A stretch of 42,483 nt of DNA from Sulfuriferula sp. GTDB lineage: Bacteria; Pseudomonadota; Gammaproteobacteria; Burkholderiales; Sulfuriferulaceae. Position 1 is the stretch's first letter; each line of letters starts with the position of its first letter. The DNA lies in NCBI GenBank assembly GCA_013140765.1, contig JABFSE010000002.1:1-42483 (forward strand), given 5' to 3'. Both the position numbers and the translations under genes were made by a program. The notes beneath the pieces were generated by a model. It had not been told where the DNA came from and ran no database searches. It was given only the letters and a program-made list of their open reading frames with translations. Positions 9,902 to 18,991 of this stretch are shown piece by piece.

Positions 9902-10426
9902 ATGATTAAGCACCTTACCAAACTGACTGCAATTTCAGCTTTAGCACTATCCGCAGTAGCAACCACAGCCACCGCCGCACCTGTACTCATGTCAGCGGAA
10001 TGGGCTACTCAAGCCTGTGAAGCATTTAACAAAAACGCCATCCTTACTGAAGGTTTAGGCGGAAAATGGATAGAAAACAACAAAGGTCGTGGCTACAAAG
10101 TCATCCACCTTTACCGTAGTGATTGCGAAGATAGCCCACAAGTAGAAATGGTTATCAGTGATAAAGCAGGCAAAGCAATGTGCACTTACGGTGGCAAAAT
10201 CGAACACGCTAAATTGGATTCTGGTGCAGATTACTTAATGTACGCTACCACAGAAAAATGGCACGATATGGGCGCAGGTGAATATGGTCCAATGAAAGCG
10301 ATGATGTTTGGTCGCTTACAGTTCCAAGGTCCAAAAATGGAAGCGATGGGCGTGATGAAGCCATTTGAGCAGTTCTTATTATTGGCTGGTAAAGTACCTT
10401 CTAACGAAGCAAGTTGCCCTAAATAA
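9902..10426 (+). CDS. Exported SCP2-like (sterol carrier-type) protein
   Basis: A 174-residue protein with a clear Sec signal peptide (MIKHLTKLTAISALALSAVATTATA). The mature part resembles an SCP2 lipid-binding fold: a strand region VEMVISDKAG, then GPMKAMMFGRLQFQGPKMEAMGVMKPFEQFLLL, matching the helix and 'GKLKIKG' strand near the end of SCP2 domains. Three cysteines occur in the mature protein. SCP2 domains bind hydrophobic ligands; most bacterial ones are cytosolic. AAGGAGA lies before the ATG. It is transcribed alone and ends in a strong terminator. The family call is by pattern only. Confidence 0.65.
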   Translation: MIKHLTKLTAISALALSAVATTATAAPVLMSAEWATQACEAFNKNAILTEGLGGKWIENNKGRGYKVIHLYRSDCEDSPQVEMVISDKAGKAMCTYGGKIEHAKLDSGADYLMYATTEKWHDMGAGEYGPMKAMMFGRLQFQGPKMEAMGVMKPFEQFLLLAGKVPSNEASCPK

Positions 10427-10445
10427 TCAATACTTAAGCATCATA

Positions 10446-10482
10446 AAAAAGCGGTTGCAATCTCGTATTGCAACCGCTTTTT
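10446..10482. terminator. Strong bidirectional rho-independent terminator
   Basis: A perfect 16-base stem, AAAAAGCGGTTGCAAT (10446-10461) and its complement (10467-10482), closes a five-base loop. The A and T runs at the stem base make it work in both directions, serving the SCP2-like gene on the plus strand and the convergent antiporter-like gene on the minus strand. Confidence 0.93.
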
Positions 10483-10494
10483 AGTTTGAGCCTT

Positions 10495-11757
10495 TTAACC
10501 TAGCAACATAAACGCACCAGCGGCAACTAAAGTAGGCAACAATGCTGCTAATAACAAGCCCATAGGATGCACGGTTTCATCTTCAAAATAATCTCGCAAA
10601 ATCGCAATGCCCGCAGGATTAGGTGCATTGGCAATAATCGTCAATCCACCGCCCGTGACCGCACCAGCGACTAAAGCATATTTGAAACTATCCGACAAAC
10701 CATCCACCAATGACCCCAAATAGGTCAATGCCGCATTGTCAGTTAATGCCGTCAATAAAGTCGCACCAATAAACACAGCATCACTACTCATGCTCATTAA
10801 CACTGGCTTCAACCACCATTCCTGCTGACCGCCAAGCACTACTAAACCTGCCAGAAAAAAAGCAACCAACAAACCCTCACGCAATATCAATCTATCCTGA
10901 TATTGTTCATATGCGTGCGCCACACCAAGGAAAAACAACAACAAGCCCATAAACACCGCAGGATGATGTGAGAACACGACCACGCCGACCAAAAACACTA
11001 AGTGCGTCACCGTGAGTGCCACAGGCACACGTACCGCTACCGCGACAACATTGCTAGGCACGAGCTTTGCCAATTCTTTATAAAACAGCAAAGTCACACC
11101 CAGCGCGTTAATCCCTACCGCGACGGCAGCTTTCCAACCGAAAGTTGCTAACATAAACGACACATCCCAATGCCATACATGCGCGACCATCAACACAGGC
11201 GGCGCGGCAAACGAAGTCAGTGTACCGCCTATAGAAACGTTCACAAACAGCACACCTAAGGTGGCGTATTTCAATCGATTCGATAAACCTAAGGCATAAA
11301 ACCGCCGCGCCAATATCAATGCCGCCAAAGTCATAGCGGCTGGCTCAGTAATAAACGAACCCAGCAACGGCACAAAAACCAGCACCACAAAATAATACGC
11401 TACGCTATCAGGCAAAGGCAAGATACGCGCCAGCAAATTCACCAATGACATGGCTGTTTGTAAAATAGGTCGGGTTGCCGCGATGACCATAATGGCGAAC
11501 ACGAACATGGGCTCAGTAAAATTACGCGTATCCAAATAATGGGTCGCCGTGGCTGTGTCAGTCAAGGCTATCATGGCAATAATGAGCACTAATGCCCAGA
11601 AACCGAACACCACTTCAACCTCGCCTAATAAATGGAATATACCCGCATGAGTAGGATGGCGATTAGCCAGATGCTCAAAAAGCTTAACCGAGAATGTGTG
11701 CAAAATCGCAATGGCGAATAAACCTGCGCCAATAATCTGTATGTTGGTTGCTGTCAC
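10495..11757 (-). CDS. Putative Na+/H+ antiporter family membrane protein
   Basis: A 420-residue inner-membrane protein with about 11 to 12 hydrophobic helices. Segments such as FITEPAAMTLAALILARRFY, NVSIGGTLTSFAAPPVLMVAHVW, LTDNAALTYLGSLV and GGGLTIIANAPNPAGIAILR match the 'putative Na+/H+ antiporter' family (Na_H_antiport_3, ion-transporter superfamily). The unwound-helix motifs TEPAAMT and TDNAALT look like paired ion-binding loops of an inverted-repeat transporter. Substrate is inferred from family name only. It lies alone, divergent from the Bcr-type efflux gene. Confidence 0.82.
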   Translation of the reverse strand: MTATNIQIIGAGLFAIAILHTFSVKLFEHLANRHPTHAGIFHLLGEVEVVFGFWALVLIIAMIALTDTATATHYLDTRNFTEPMFVFAIMVIAATRPILQTAMSLVNLLARILPLPDSVAYYFVVLVFVPLLGSFITEPAAMTLAALILARRFYALGLSNRLKYATLGVLFVNVSIGGTLTSFAAPPVLMVAHVWHWDVSFMLATFGWKAAVAVGINALGVTLLFYKELAKLVPSNVVAVAVRVPVALTVTHLVFLVGVVVFSHHPAVFMGLLLFFLGVAHAYEQYQDRLILREGLLVAFFLAGLVVLGGQQEWWLKPVLMSMSSDAVFIGATLLTALTDNAALTYLGSLVDGLSDSFKYALVAGAVTGGGLTIIANAPNPAGIAILRDYFEDETVHPMGLLLAALLPTLVAAGAFMLLG

Positions 11758-11780
11758 AATGCTATTCCCGATAAAATTAT

Positions 11781-11819
11781 TTATTCATTTTACACGGCAT
11801 TCACACCACAGATGAATAA
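11781..11819. promoter_or_regulatory. Dyad in the divergent antiporter / efflux intergenic region
   Basis: An inverted repeat TTATTCAT (11781-11788) and ATGAATAA (11812-11819) separated by 23 bases lies in the 123-base gap between two divergent transporter genes. A direct repeat GTAACATC also occurs at 11845-11852 and 11862-11869. Either could be an operator, but AT-rich 8-mers pair by chance fairly often and no regulator gene is adjacent. Confidence 0.25.
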
Positions 11820-11880
11820 GACTAGCACCATTGACCACATTACCGTAACATCGTGTCTTTGGTAACATCCTAGTTAGTTC

Positions 11881-13080
11881 ATGACTCAGCATCCACCCCA
11901 TCGCACCACACTCGCGCTTTTATTAGCGGGACTTTCCACATTAGGCCCGTTTTCCATAGACACTTACATGCCGTCCTTCCCTGCGATACAAGCGAGTTTG
12001 CAGGCAACGCCACTGCAATTACAACAAACACTTAGCGTTTATTTACTGTGCTTTGCCATCATGATGCTGTTTCATGGCTCACTCTCAGACTCATTGGGTC
12101 GCAGACCGATTATCTTAGGATCGCTCATTGCATTTATCCTGACTTCGTTCGCTTGCGTATTTGCGCAAGACATACACACTTTAATTATGCTACGTGGTTT
12201 GCAAGGACTGTCTGCTGGAGCTGGTATGATAGTAGGTCGCGCTATTATTCGTGATTTATACGCAGGGGCTGAAGCACAACGGCTCATGTCCAAAATCACC
12301 ATGATGTTCGCGATTTCACCTGCCATTGCGCCCATTATTGGCGGATGGCTGCATATCTGGTTTGGCTGGCATTCCATCTTTGTGTTTATGGCATTACTAG
12401 GCTTACTGTTACTGGTGTTCAGCTATTACTACTTACCTGAAACGCATCCTCGCGCTGGACGCACGCCGTTTTCCTTACAACCATTAGCCTATAGTTACCA
12501 TGAAGTCGCCAGCCATCCACGATTTTTATTACTCGCGGGTACAATAGCCTTGCATTTTGCAGGTTTTTTTCTCTACATTGCCTCAGCACCTGTGTTTATC
12601 TTGCAGACGCTACATTTAACTGAAAGCCAATTTGCTTATTTATTTATACCCTCGATTACAGGTGTAATGATAGGCGCGTTCATCTCAGGGCGTTTGGCTG
12701 GGCATGTCAGTCCAACACGCACGGTAAAATATGCCTATGTTTTATTATTTAGCGCGGCCTTTATCAATTTAGCTTACAACGTTTGGTTCACACCCAGTTG
12801 GCCCTGGGCCGTGTTGCCACTATCCTTGTACGGCATGGGTATGTCATTGGCGATGCCTAGCATTACACTCATGGCAATGGATATTTTTCCACAACATCGT
12901 GGCTTGGCATCTTCGATGCAAGGCTTCGTACAAACGATGCTAAATGCCCTTGTGGCTGGGCTGATTTCCCCTATGCTGTCTTTTTCACCCGTATTCTTAG
13001 CCGCAGGTATGATGGGGTTTTTATTGCTAGGGAAACTTACTTGGTCGCTATTATCACGTACTCAACATAAGACTGTCTAA
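11881..13080 (+). CDS. Bcr/CflA-family MFS drug efflux transporter
   Basis: A 399-residue, 12-helix major facilitator protein. The N-terminal LSTLGPFSIDTYMPSFPAI is the Bcr/CflA hallmark, followed by the helix 2-3 loop GSLSDSLGRRPIILG and the drug-antiporter segment LRGLQGLSAGAGMIVGRAIIRDLY. Such pumps export bicyclomycin, chloramphenicol, sulfonamides or cysteine by proton antiport; the substrate here is unknown. The last 27 bases overlap the end of the convergent EAL-domain gene, an antisense arrangement with no room for a terminator. Confidence 0.9.
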   Translation: MTQHPPHRTTLALLLAGLSTLGPFSIDTYMPSFPAIQASLQATPLQLQQTLSVYLLCFAIMMLFHGSLSDSLGRRPIILGSLIAFILTSFACVFAQDIHTLIMLRGLQGLSAGAGMIVGRAIIRDLYAGAEAQRLMSKITMMFAISPAIAPIIGGWLHIWFGWHSIFVFMALLGLLLLVFSYYYLPETHPRAGRTPFSLQPLAYSYHEVASHPRFLLLAGTIALHFAGFFLYIASAPVFILQTLHLTESQFAYLFIPSITGVMIGAFISGRLAGHVSPTRTVKYAYVLLFSAAFINLAYNVWFTPSWPWAVLPLSLYGMGMSLAMPSITLMAMDIFPQHRGLASSMQGFVQTMLNALVAGLISPMLSFSPVFLAAGMMGFLLLGKLTWSLLSRTQHKTV

Positions 13081-16000
13081 GCGCTTAGGCATTTCTATAT
13101 TGTAGCCCTGCGCATAATCAACGCCTATGGTGTTTAATTTAGCTAAAATAGCTGCATTCTCTACGTATTCAGCAATAGTGCTTAAACCTAATGCGCTGCC
13201 GATTTCGTGCATGGCTTTTACCATCGCATAATCACTAGGCGACTTATCTAAATCTTTCACGAATGCGCCGTCAATTTTCAAGTAGTCCACATTCAGGTTT
13301 TTCAAATAAGCAAAAGAAGAATAGCCCGAGCCAAAATCATCCAGCGAAAACCGACAACCCAATACACGTACAGCTTGAATAAATTGTTGCGCCGCACCAA
13401 AGTTACTCATAAAAGCAGTTTCTGTCAGTTCAAAAATCACTTTCTGTGCAATTGCATGATTGGATAGCAAACGTCGCTGAATATAAGCTAACACATGCTC
13501 ATTAGCCAGTGTATGTCCAGATAAATTGATAGATACGCCGCTAATGCTATCCAAGCCCACACCCTGCGCGGCCAGCCAATCAAAACTGTGTTGCAATACC
13601 CACATATCAATATCGGCTGAACGCTGCCATTTTTCTGCAGACAGAATAAACTCCTGCGTGGTGACGGACAGGCTCGCATCCAAACCTAATAAAATTTCAT
13701 AATGCGCTAAAGCGTCATCACTGACTTTAATTGGCTGTATGCGCTGGCAACGCAAAAACAATAAATTTTCACTTAACACTTTATCAATCAAGCCTGCCCA
13801 CTCAAACAAAGTCGCCTCATGCTTAATTTGCTGGCTGTTAGTACTATAGACCTGCACTGCATTATTACCGTTTGCCTTAGCAACAGCGCACGCTGAACTG
13901 ACACTGCGTAATAATTTAGGTGCGGTATTGAGCTCATCACTTATCTGCGCAACGCCTATACTTGCCGCCATGACAAATTGCCTATCCTGACACAGGATAC
14001 GCTGCGTCAGAAATTGATTAGATAAGCCTGACATCAATTTAGCCACGGATGCAATATCCATGTCATATACTAAAAGAGCAAAAGTGTTATCACTTAAACG
14101 AGAAAATGCGACAGTCGCAGGCATGGTTGCCTGAATTTTTTCCACAATAGCAAATACGGAAGCATCCGCTTCAGCTTCATCACAATTAGTATAAAGCTGA
14201 TTCATTTGATCAAAAATCATCATGCACAACACGATAGATGATGACGCAACGGTGTATGCACTACAGGCCTCGACCAAGTCGGCCAACAAACCTTTACGAT
14301 TTAACAGCCCCGTTAAATCATCATGCGTCACTTGCTGATACACTTTATCATATGCGTTAAACATCAGCTTACGCGCAGATCTATCCATAAACGGTGTCTC
14401 ATAGCCCTGCGCAGGTATCGCTCGCCCATCCAACAAGGCAAGTGCTAAATCGGCTCCTGTAAATGTTTGTACCAGCGTCGCAGAACGATTAGTCAACACA
14501 AAAAAACTGGCTGATGCGTTAAGCCAAGCTATTTGATAAGCGATTGTTTTATCGGCGACACTTAGATTTAACCAATCACCTTGCCGTAGCAAATCTAGCC
14601 GCGCCTGTTGGCGTAAACTAACATCACCATCAGCAGGCATAGTTTGCCATTGTTCACGTTGCGCACACGTGCTTTGTATTTTCAACAACTTGGATAGCCG
14701 TGCTTGTTCTATAGGTGTTATCAAGCCCATTAAAATATGGTTTTTATCAGCAAAAATGCGGGTATTGTTCTCAAACTGATCGACTATCTGATTCACTAAT
14801 GCGTTTAATAATTGGCATAATTGCGCGTCAAACAAATAGCCTTCATCATCCGCCGCCACATAAAAACGCTCTAACAGATTGACTGTATGCTGGGCCGGGT
14901 GCGTATTACTATTCAAAAAGCTGGCATCTAACAAAGCTAATTTAAGTAAAGTCAGCTCCATTTTTTTAAGCAAAGCGCGAATATCAGAGCTCGCATTATC
15001 CTGTGCAATCGGACGTGTCAACAATTGCTCAAACAAATCAACTGATTGCCATAAATCAGCATTCAACGAGATATGCGGCGAAATTTCCTTTAACCAAGGC
15101 GCAATACCCGATTCACTCACTTGCGGCAATTGATTTTGCCCGCTTATTTGTGCATTATTTAGGGCGTGTATTAACTGTTTAATATCACTACTGGAGACAG
15201 GTGCTGAACTCACTGCCGACAAGCTATCATCCGTCAAAACCCTACGTGCACCTGTGATAGCTGTTGTCGTTGGGCGAGGAACTGGGGGCGTATGCGGCAA
15301 TTGTTGCAAATAGTTAATAAAATTAGCTAAGTCGCCTGATGACTGCAATGCAGGCACGTGCGTATTGGCAAATAAACTTTGTAGATAATAATCACTGCTA
15401 ACCTCAGCTTGCACCCCTGTCTGTTGCGCCGCAACACCCAATGACGAACCACTAACGTCATGCAAAAAGCTATCCAAACTCACCGTGTTAGCTATATGGC
15501 GAACTGGCTCAACGCCCATAGACAGTCGGCTATGCTTAACCGTCGATGATAATGTTTTTCTGCGTATGGGAGCCAACTCTTTTTTGGGCAAGGCAATGTA
15601 ATCAAGCACGCCGTTCAATGTTTGATATAAACCAGCCATAGCGGTCAATAAAATCTCGCCAAATAACGTATATAACAATGCCAATAAATCGGGCTGCAAA
15701 CCAGCGTCAGCCAATACCTCACGCATAGTCTGCAATATATAATGCGGGCTATAAGGGTTCTCATCCGTATTGACAACCTGACCCAGTAATACGCCGTAAC
15801 GGGCTTCAAAGGCATAAATAGCACTGGCATATTCCAGTGATAATTTAGTGGTTAATGTAGATAGCACCAGCCATTCGTCAAACACATCCAATGCCACTAA
15901 CGATAATTGATTGGCATTATCTACAACATTTATGCACTTATCGCGCAGTTCTTTGTGCAAATAACCATCTGTTGTGTAGGCATTGATAAGTTTCGCTTGT

Positions 16001-16524
16001 TGCGCTTCGACAGTGGTGTACGCATTACTCAAACTGCGACGGATACTGGCATCATACCTGCCATCATCGGCATGAACGACATCCCTAATAGCCGCATAAA
16101 AATCCGCAATCGCCTGACGTATAAATTGCTTAAAAATAGTCTGTGTTTTTATTAAACCAGCTTGCCGCAACGCACTGTCACTGGTGTTATTGATGGTGAC
16201 AGGTGCAACAGGGGCGAGTTTAGCTAAGGCTTGCAGTGCTGTGTATGCTGACACGGGAAATGGATTGACCATCAAACCCAACAAAGTGCCCGTCACACGC
16301 ACGACACGAGCTTGAAAATTATGCGTAGTAAAATTCAAATCTGATTGGAAATTAACGTCAACAAGCTGATCTTGCAAATCAACCAAGGGCGCAGCTAAGG
16401 GCACACTAAACAACACACCATGCTCAGAAAAATCATGGATTTCGCCTCTTATCAAGCCACTGTATTGCCCTTGTATCGTCGCAGCTTGTAGCACAACTAT
16501 GCGTTGAAAATGGCGTTTTTCCAT
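13054..16524 (-). CDS. PilZ-DUF1631-GGDEF(degenerate)-EAL cyclic-di-GMP protein
   Basis: A 1156-residue cytosolic signalling protein. Domains in order: PilZ-like at about 1-95 (KRHFQRI... DFSEHGVLFSV), a DUF1631 region in about 120-600 (NPYSPHYILQTMREVL, LLALLYTLFGEILL), GGDEF at about 735-895 and EAL at about 910-1150. The GGDEF site reads RLSDNTF, so cyclase activity is unlikely. The EAL side keeps YEILL, the metal-binding Asn in INLSG, FELTETA, DDFGSGYSS, LKID, AEYVEN and YAQGY, so it should be an active c-di-GMP phosphodiesterase. The ATG at 16524 is preferred over 16536 because AAGGA is too close to the latter. It lies 23 bases after DUF1853 and is probably in its operon. Confidence 0.85.
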   Translation of the reverse strand: MEKRHFQRIVVLQAATIQGQYSGLIRGEIHDFSEHGVLFSVPLAAPLVDLQDQLVDVNFQSDLNFTTHNFQARVVRVTGTLLGLMVNPFPVSAYTALQALAKLAPVAPVTINNTSDSALRQAGLIKTQTIFKQFIRQAIADFYAAIRDVVHADDGRYDASIRRSLSNAYTTVEAQQAKLINAYTTDGYLHKELRDKCINVVDNANQLSLVALDVFDEWLVLSTLTTKLSLEYASAIYAFEARYGVLLGQVVNTDENPYSPHYILQTMREVLADAGLQPDLLALLYTLFGEILLTAMAGLYQTLNGVLDYIALPKKELAPIRRKTLSSTVKHSRLSMGVEPVRHIANTVSLDSFLHDVSGSSLGVAAQQTGVQAEVSSDYYLQSLFANTHVPALQSSGDLANFINYLQQLPHTPPVPRPTTTAITGARRVLTDDSLSAVSSAPVSSSDIKQLIHALNNAQISGQNQLPQVSESGIAPWLKEISPHISLNADLWQSVDLFEQLLTRPIAQDNASSDIRALLKKMELTLLKLALLDASFLNSNTHPAQHTVNLLERFYVAADDEGYLFDAQLCQLLNALVNQIVDQFENNTRIFADKNHILMGLITPIEQARLSKLLKIQSTCAQREQWQTMPADGDVSLRQQARLDLLRQGDWLNLSVADKTIAYQIAWLNASASFFVLTNRSATLVQTFTGADLALALLDGRAIPAQGYETPFMDRSARKLMFNAYDKVYQQVTHDDLTGLLNRKGLLADLVEACSAYTVASSSIVLCMMIFDQMNQLYTNCDEAEADASVFAIVEKIQATMPATVAFSRLSDNTFALLVYDMDIASVAKLMSGLSNQFLTQRILCQDRQFVMAASIGVAQISDELNTAPKLLRSVSSACAVAKANGNNAVQVYSTNSQQIKHEATLFEWAGLIDKVLSENLLFLRCQRIQPIKVSDDALAHYEILLGLDASLSVTTQEFILSAEKWQRSADIDMWVLQHSFDWLAAQGVGLDSISGVSINLSGHTLANEHVLAYIQRRLLSNHAIAQKVIFELTETAFMSNFGAAQQFIQAVRVLGCRFSLDDFGSGYSSFAYLKNLNVDYLKIDGAFVKDLDKSPSDYAMVKAMHEIGSALGLSTIAEYVENAAILAKLNTIGVDYAQGYNIEMPKRLDSLMLST

Positions 16525-16547
16525 GTTAATCAACATCCTTAATTACG

Positions 16548-17441
16548 TCACATGATACCATTCGTTAAATCTGGCCAGCCTAGCGGCGTGATGAAACCAC
16601 GCGTCTGCTCATGCCAAACACCCTCAATACAAGACAAACCTGCCACTAATACAGGCACTTGAAACTGATTAAAGTATGCCGTTAAATGTACCACAAAATC
16701 TGATTTACACCATAAAATAGACGCATCTAATGTTAATACGGGTGACAACCACGCCAGCCGTGGCAATATCTGCCAATACACGCCGTCAGCCAAATCCAAC
16801 TCACCCCATCGCCCCCACCAGCCATGCAAATGCAGAGGCGATAAGCCGCTGACAAATTGCGGGGTAGCACCTGCTGGATAAAACAACCAAGATTTCAACA
16901 AAGCCCGCGCACGCACAGGTTCGCCGACTACAGGCAAACTCGCCGCACCTGCGCTGGTGGATGATAAGCGTAATTGCTTATCGCGCAAATGACTAACTTT
17001 AAGATCCAGTCTATCGCGTAACATTGTGCCTACATAGCCTGCAAATCCTGCATTTACATCAATTTGTAAGTAAAATTTAACGGCGATTTCCCAATGTTGC
17101 AACGCCCCCGCCGCATCGCGCCACAGCAAATCATATTCGCCTAATACGATGCGTTCAGATTTAACAATTTGATTGCTAACATACCAAGTTGCAGGCATGA
17201 GATGCGCTATCCAATAATGCACCAACACCTCAAAATACCGTCCTAAACGCACAGGCTTATATTTTGCTATCCAGCGATGCAATGCGTCAGGATTTGCATC
17301 TAAAGCACGTAATTGCGGCGTTGCGGCATCTAGCCAAGCCTGACATTCTTTATCTGTCACCAACCAGTCTGCATCTACCAATAAATTAGGCGCAGACATC
17401 ACCCATACCAAATCCCGCACTTGCGCGTTTTGGTATGTCAT
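16548..17441 (-). CDS. DUF1853-family protein (nuclease-like fold)
   Basis: A 297-residue protein matching DUF1853: N-terminal YQNAQVRDLVWVMSAPNLL, central LGRYFEVLVHYWIAH and YDLLWRDAAGALQHWEIAVKFYL, and a C-terminal FITPLGWPD. The YDLL...HWEIAVKF arrangement (Asp, then Glu-x-x-x-Lys) resembles the core of PD-(D/E)XK nucleases, a fold assigned to this family. Its function is not known. The ATG at 17441 is used; a TTG at 17459 would overlap the Rieske stop (TTGA) and is a possible coupled start. It lies between the Rieske oxygenase and the EAL protein, probably in one transcript. Confidence 0.78.
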   Translation of the reverse strand: MTYQNAQVRDLVWVMSAPNLLVDADWLVTDKECQAWLDAATPQLRALDANPDALHRWIAKYKPVRLGRYFEVLVHYWIAHLMPATWYVSNQIVKSERIVLGEYDLLWRDAAGALQHWEIAVKFYLQIDVNAGFAGYVGTMLRDRLDLKVSHLRDKQLRLSSTSAGAASLPVVGEPVRARALLKSWLFYPAGATPQFVSGLSPLHLHGWWGRWGELDLADGVYWQILPRLAWLSPVLTLDASILWCKSDFVVHLTAYFNQFQVPVLVAGLSCIEGVWHEQTRGFITPLGWPDLTNGIM

Positions 17442-17455
17442 GAGCGTAGTTAAGC

Positions 17456-18556
17456 TCAAGCTAAGTGGGGTGACAATTGGCGACGGATAAACTCATGGAA
17501 ATGCACCATGCCGTCTTCCATAGGCGATTGATAAGGTCCAGCCTCTTCACGACCTTGTCGATAAAGCGCACGGCGACCTTGGTGCATACGGCGGCAAATT
17601 TCGTCATCCTCAACCGCCGTTTCCGCGTATGCCGCCTGCTCCGCCTCAACGAATTCACGCTCAAACAGCACGATGTCTTCAGGATAATAAAACTCAACTA
17701 CGTTGCGGCAAGATTCAACCCCCGTGGGGATAATAGTACTAATCACCAGCACATGCGGATACCATTCAACCATGATATTAGGGTAATAAGTCAGCCAGAT
17801 AGCCCCGTGCTTAGGCACTGCGCCATACTGCAACACCTGCTCTTGCCAGCGTTGATAAACTGCACTGCCCGATTTACTCAATTCCCGCGCCACACCCACT
17901 GTTTGCACGCTGTACCAATCGCCGTATTCCCAGCGTAAATCATCACAGGTAACAAAATTGCCCAAGCCAGGATGAAAAGGTGCTACGTGATAATCTTCCA
18001 GATAAACCTCAATAAAGGTTTTCCAGTTAAAGTCGTAATCCTCAACCATGACTTTATCCAGCATATAACCTGCAAAATTCAAACTATCCGCGACCCCCAG
18101 CTTACCCAAATCAGCCGCCACATCCCGCTCGCCTGTAAACAACAAACCCTGCCAATTTTGCAATGGCGATTTACCTAAATTCAAGCAAGGGTTGCCAGAG
18201 AAATGCGGCGCACCTAACAGCTCGCCTTCGAGATTGTAAGTCCAGCGATGTAACGGACAGACGATATTACGGGCATGACCGCGACCATCCAGCATCAGCG
18301 CTTGACGGTGACGGCAAACATTAGACAACATTTCTACGCCCTGTGCATTACGCACTAACACGCTGGCTTGCTGTTGCGTTTCTAACACATGGTAATCACC
18401 GACATTCGGCACCATGATTTCATGCGCGATATAATTCGGCCCTAAGGCAAATAAATACTGCTGTTCTAGTGCGTAAATTTCAGGATCAAAATACCAACTA
18501 ATTGGTAATTGCGGAGTAGTGTGCGTCAATTGCGACGCGACAGCCAAATTAGACAT
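17456..18556 (-). CDS. Rieske-type aromatic ring-hydroxylating oxygenase, alpha subunit-like
   Basis: A 366-residue protein with an N-terminal Rieske [2Fe-2S] site (Cys81-x-His83 ... Cys100-x2-His103; CRHR and CPLH) and a catalytic domain with mononuclear-iron ligands His190 and His195 in EDYHVAPFH, plus a likely Asp in the EDDEICRRMHQG segment. The family hydroxylates or demethylates small organic substrates using electrons from a separate reductase. No reductase or beta subunit is adjacent and the substrate is unknown. The ATG at 18556 is chosen because the 29 codons upstream encode an odd cysteine-rich hydrophobic stretch outside the conserved fold. It leads the DUF1853 / EAL run. Confidence 0.85.
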   Translation of the reverse strand: MSNLAVASQLTHTTPQLPISWYFDPEIYALEQQYLFALGPNYIAHEIMVPNVGDYHVLETQQQASVLVRNAQGVEMLSNVCRHRQALMLDGRGHARNIVCPLHRWTYNLEGELLGAPHFSGNPCLNLGKSPLQNWQGLLFTGERDVAADLGKLGVADSLNFAGYMLDKVMVEDYDFNWKTFIEVYLEDYHVAPFHPGLGNFVTCDDLRWEYGDWYSVQTVGVARELSKSGSAVYQRWQEQVLQYGAVPKHGAIWLTYYPNIMVEWYPHVLVISTIIPTGVESCRNVVEFYYPEDIVLFEREFVEAEQAAYAETAVEDDEICRRMHQGRRALYRQGREEAGPYQSPMEDGMVHFHEFIRRQLSPHLA

Positions 18557-18745
18557 AAAGCAAGTACACCCCAAAAGGAAGTGACCAAAAATAATCAAGA
18601 CGGCACAACAGCCGCTTAACCCCCATAAATAAGTAAAAAACAATCACAAAGAAAGTGCGCAATTATCGCTAAAATTAGCGTTAAAGGCAATTATTCGGTA
18701 AGATTTAGCCCTTACCTAGCAACGCATATACTTGCATTATTTACT

Positions 18746-18991
18746 ATGACACGTCGCGTCAGTGCCACACCCACCCATTTTGAAGCCGCCACCAGCGAAT
18801 TAGAGCGTATTGTCGCCGAAATGGAATCAGGTCAACTCACCTTGGAGCAGTCCCTCGCCAGCTACCAGCGCGGAGTTGAACTATTGCAATTTTGCCAAAC
18901 CGCACTCAATGCCGCACAACAACAAGTGCAAATACTAGAAAACGGCACACTCAACCACTTTAATAATGCGAATCCGCAAGATGACAACTGA
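18746..18991 (+). CDS. xseB: Exodeoxyribonuclease VII small subunit
   Basis: An 81-residue all-helical protein with the XseB pattern FEAATSELERIVAEMESGQLTLEQSLASYQRGVELLQFCQTALNAA. XseB assembles around XseA to form exonuclease VII, which degrades single-stranded DNA. Length is normal. It begins the xseB-ispA-dxs run and overlaps ispA by 11 bases; this linkage is widespread in proteobacteria. xseA is not in the window. Confidence 0.93.
   Translation: MTRRVSATPTHFEAATSELERIVAEMESGQLTLEQSLASYQRGVELLQFCQTALNAAQQQVQILENGTLNHFNNANPQDDN

Noticed and set aside
14879-15133. Plus-strand open frame within the EAL gene
   Set aside because: Antisense to a well-supported coding sequence; no domain, no ribosome-binding site.
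18557-18643. N-terminal membrane anchor on the Rieske oxygenase from the longer frame
   Set aside because: The extra 29 residues are an unusual Cys-rich hydrophobic stretch with no conserved role, and an internal ATG fits the family start.
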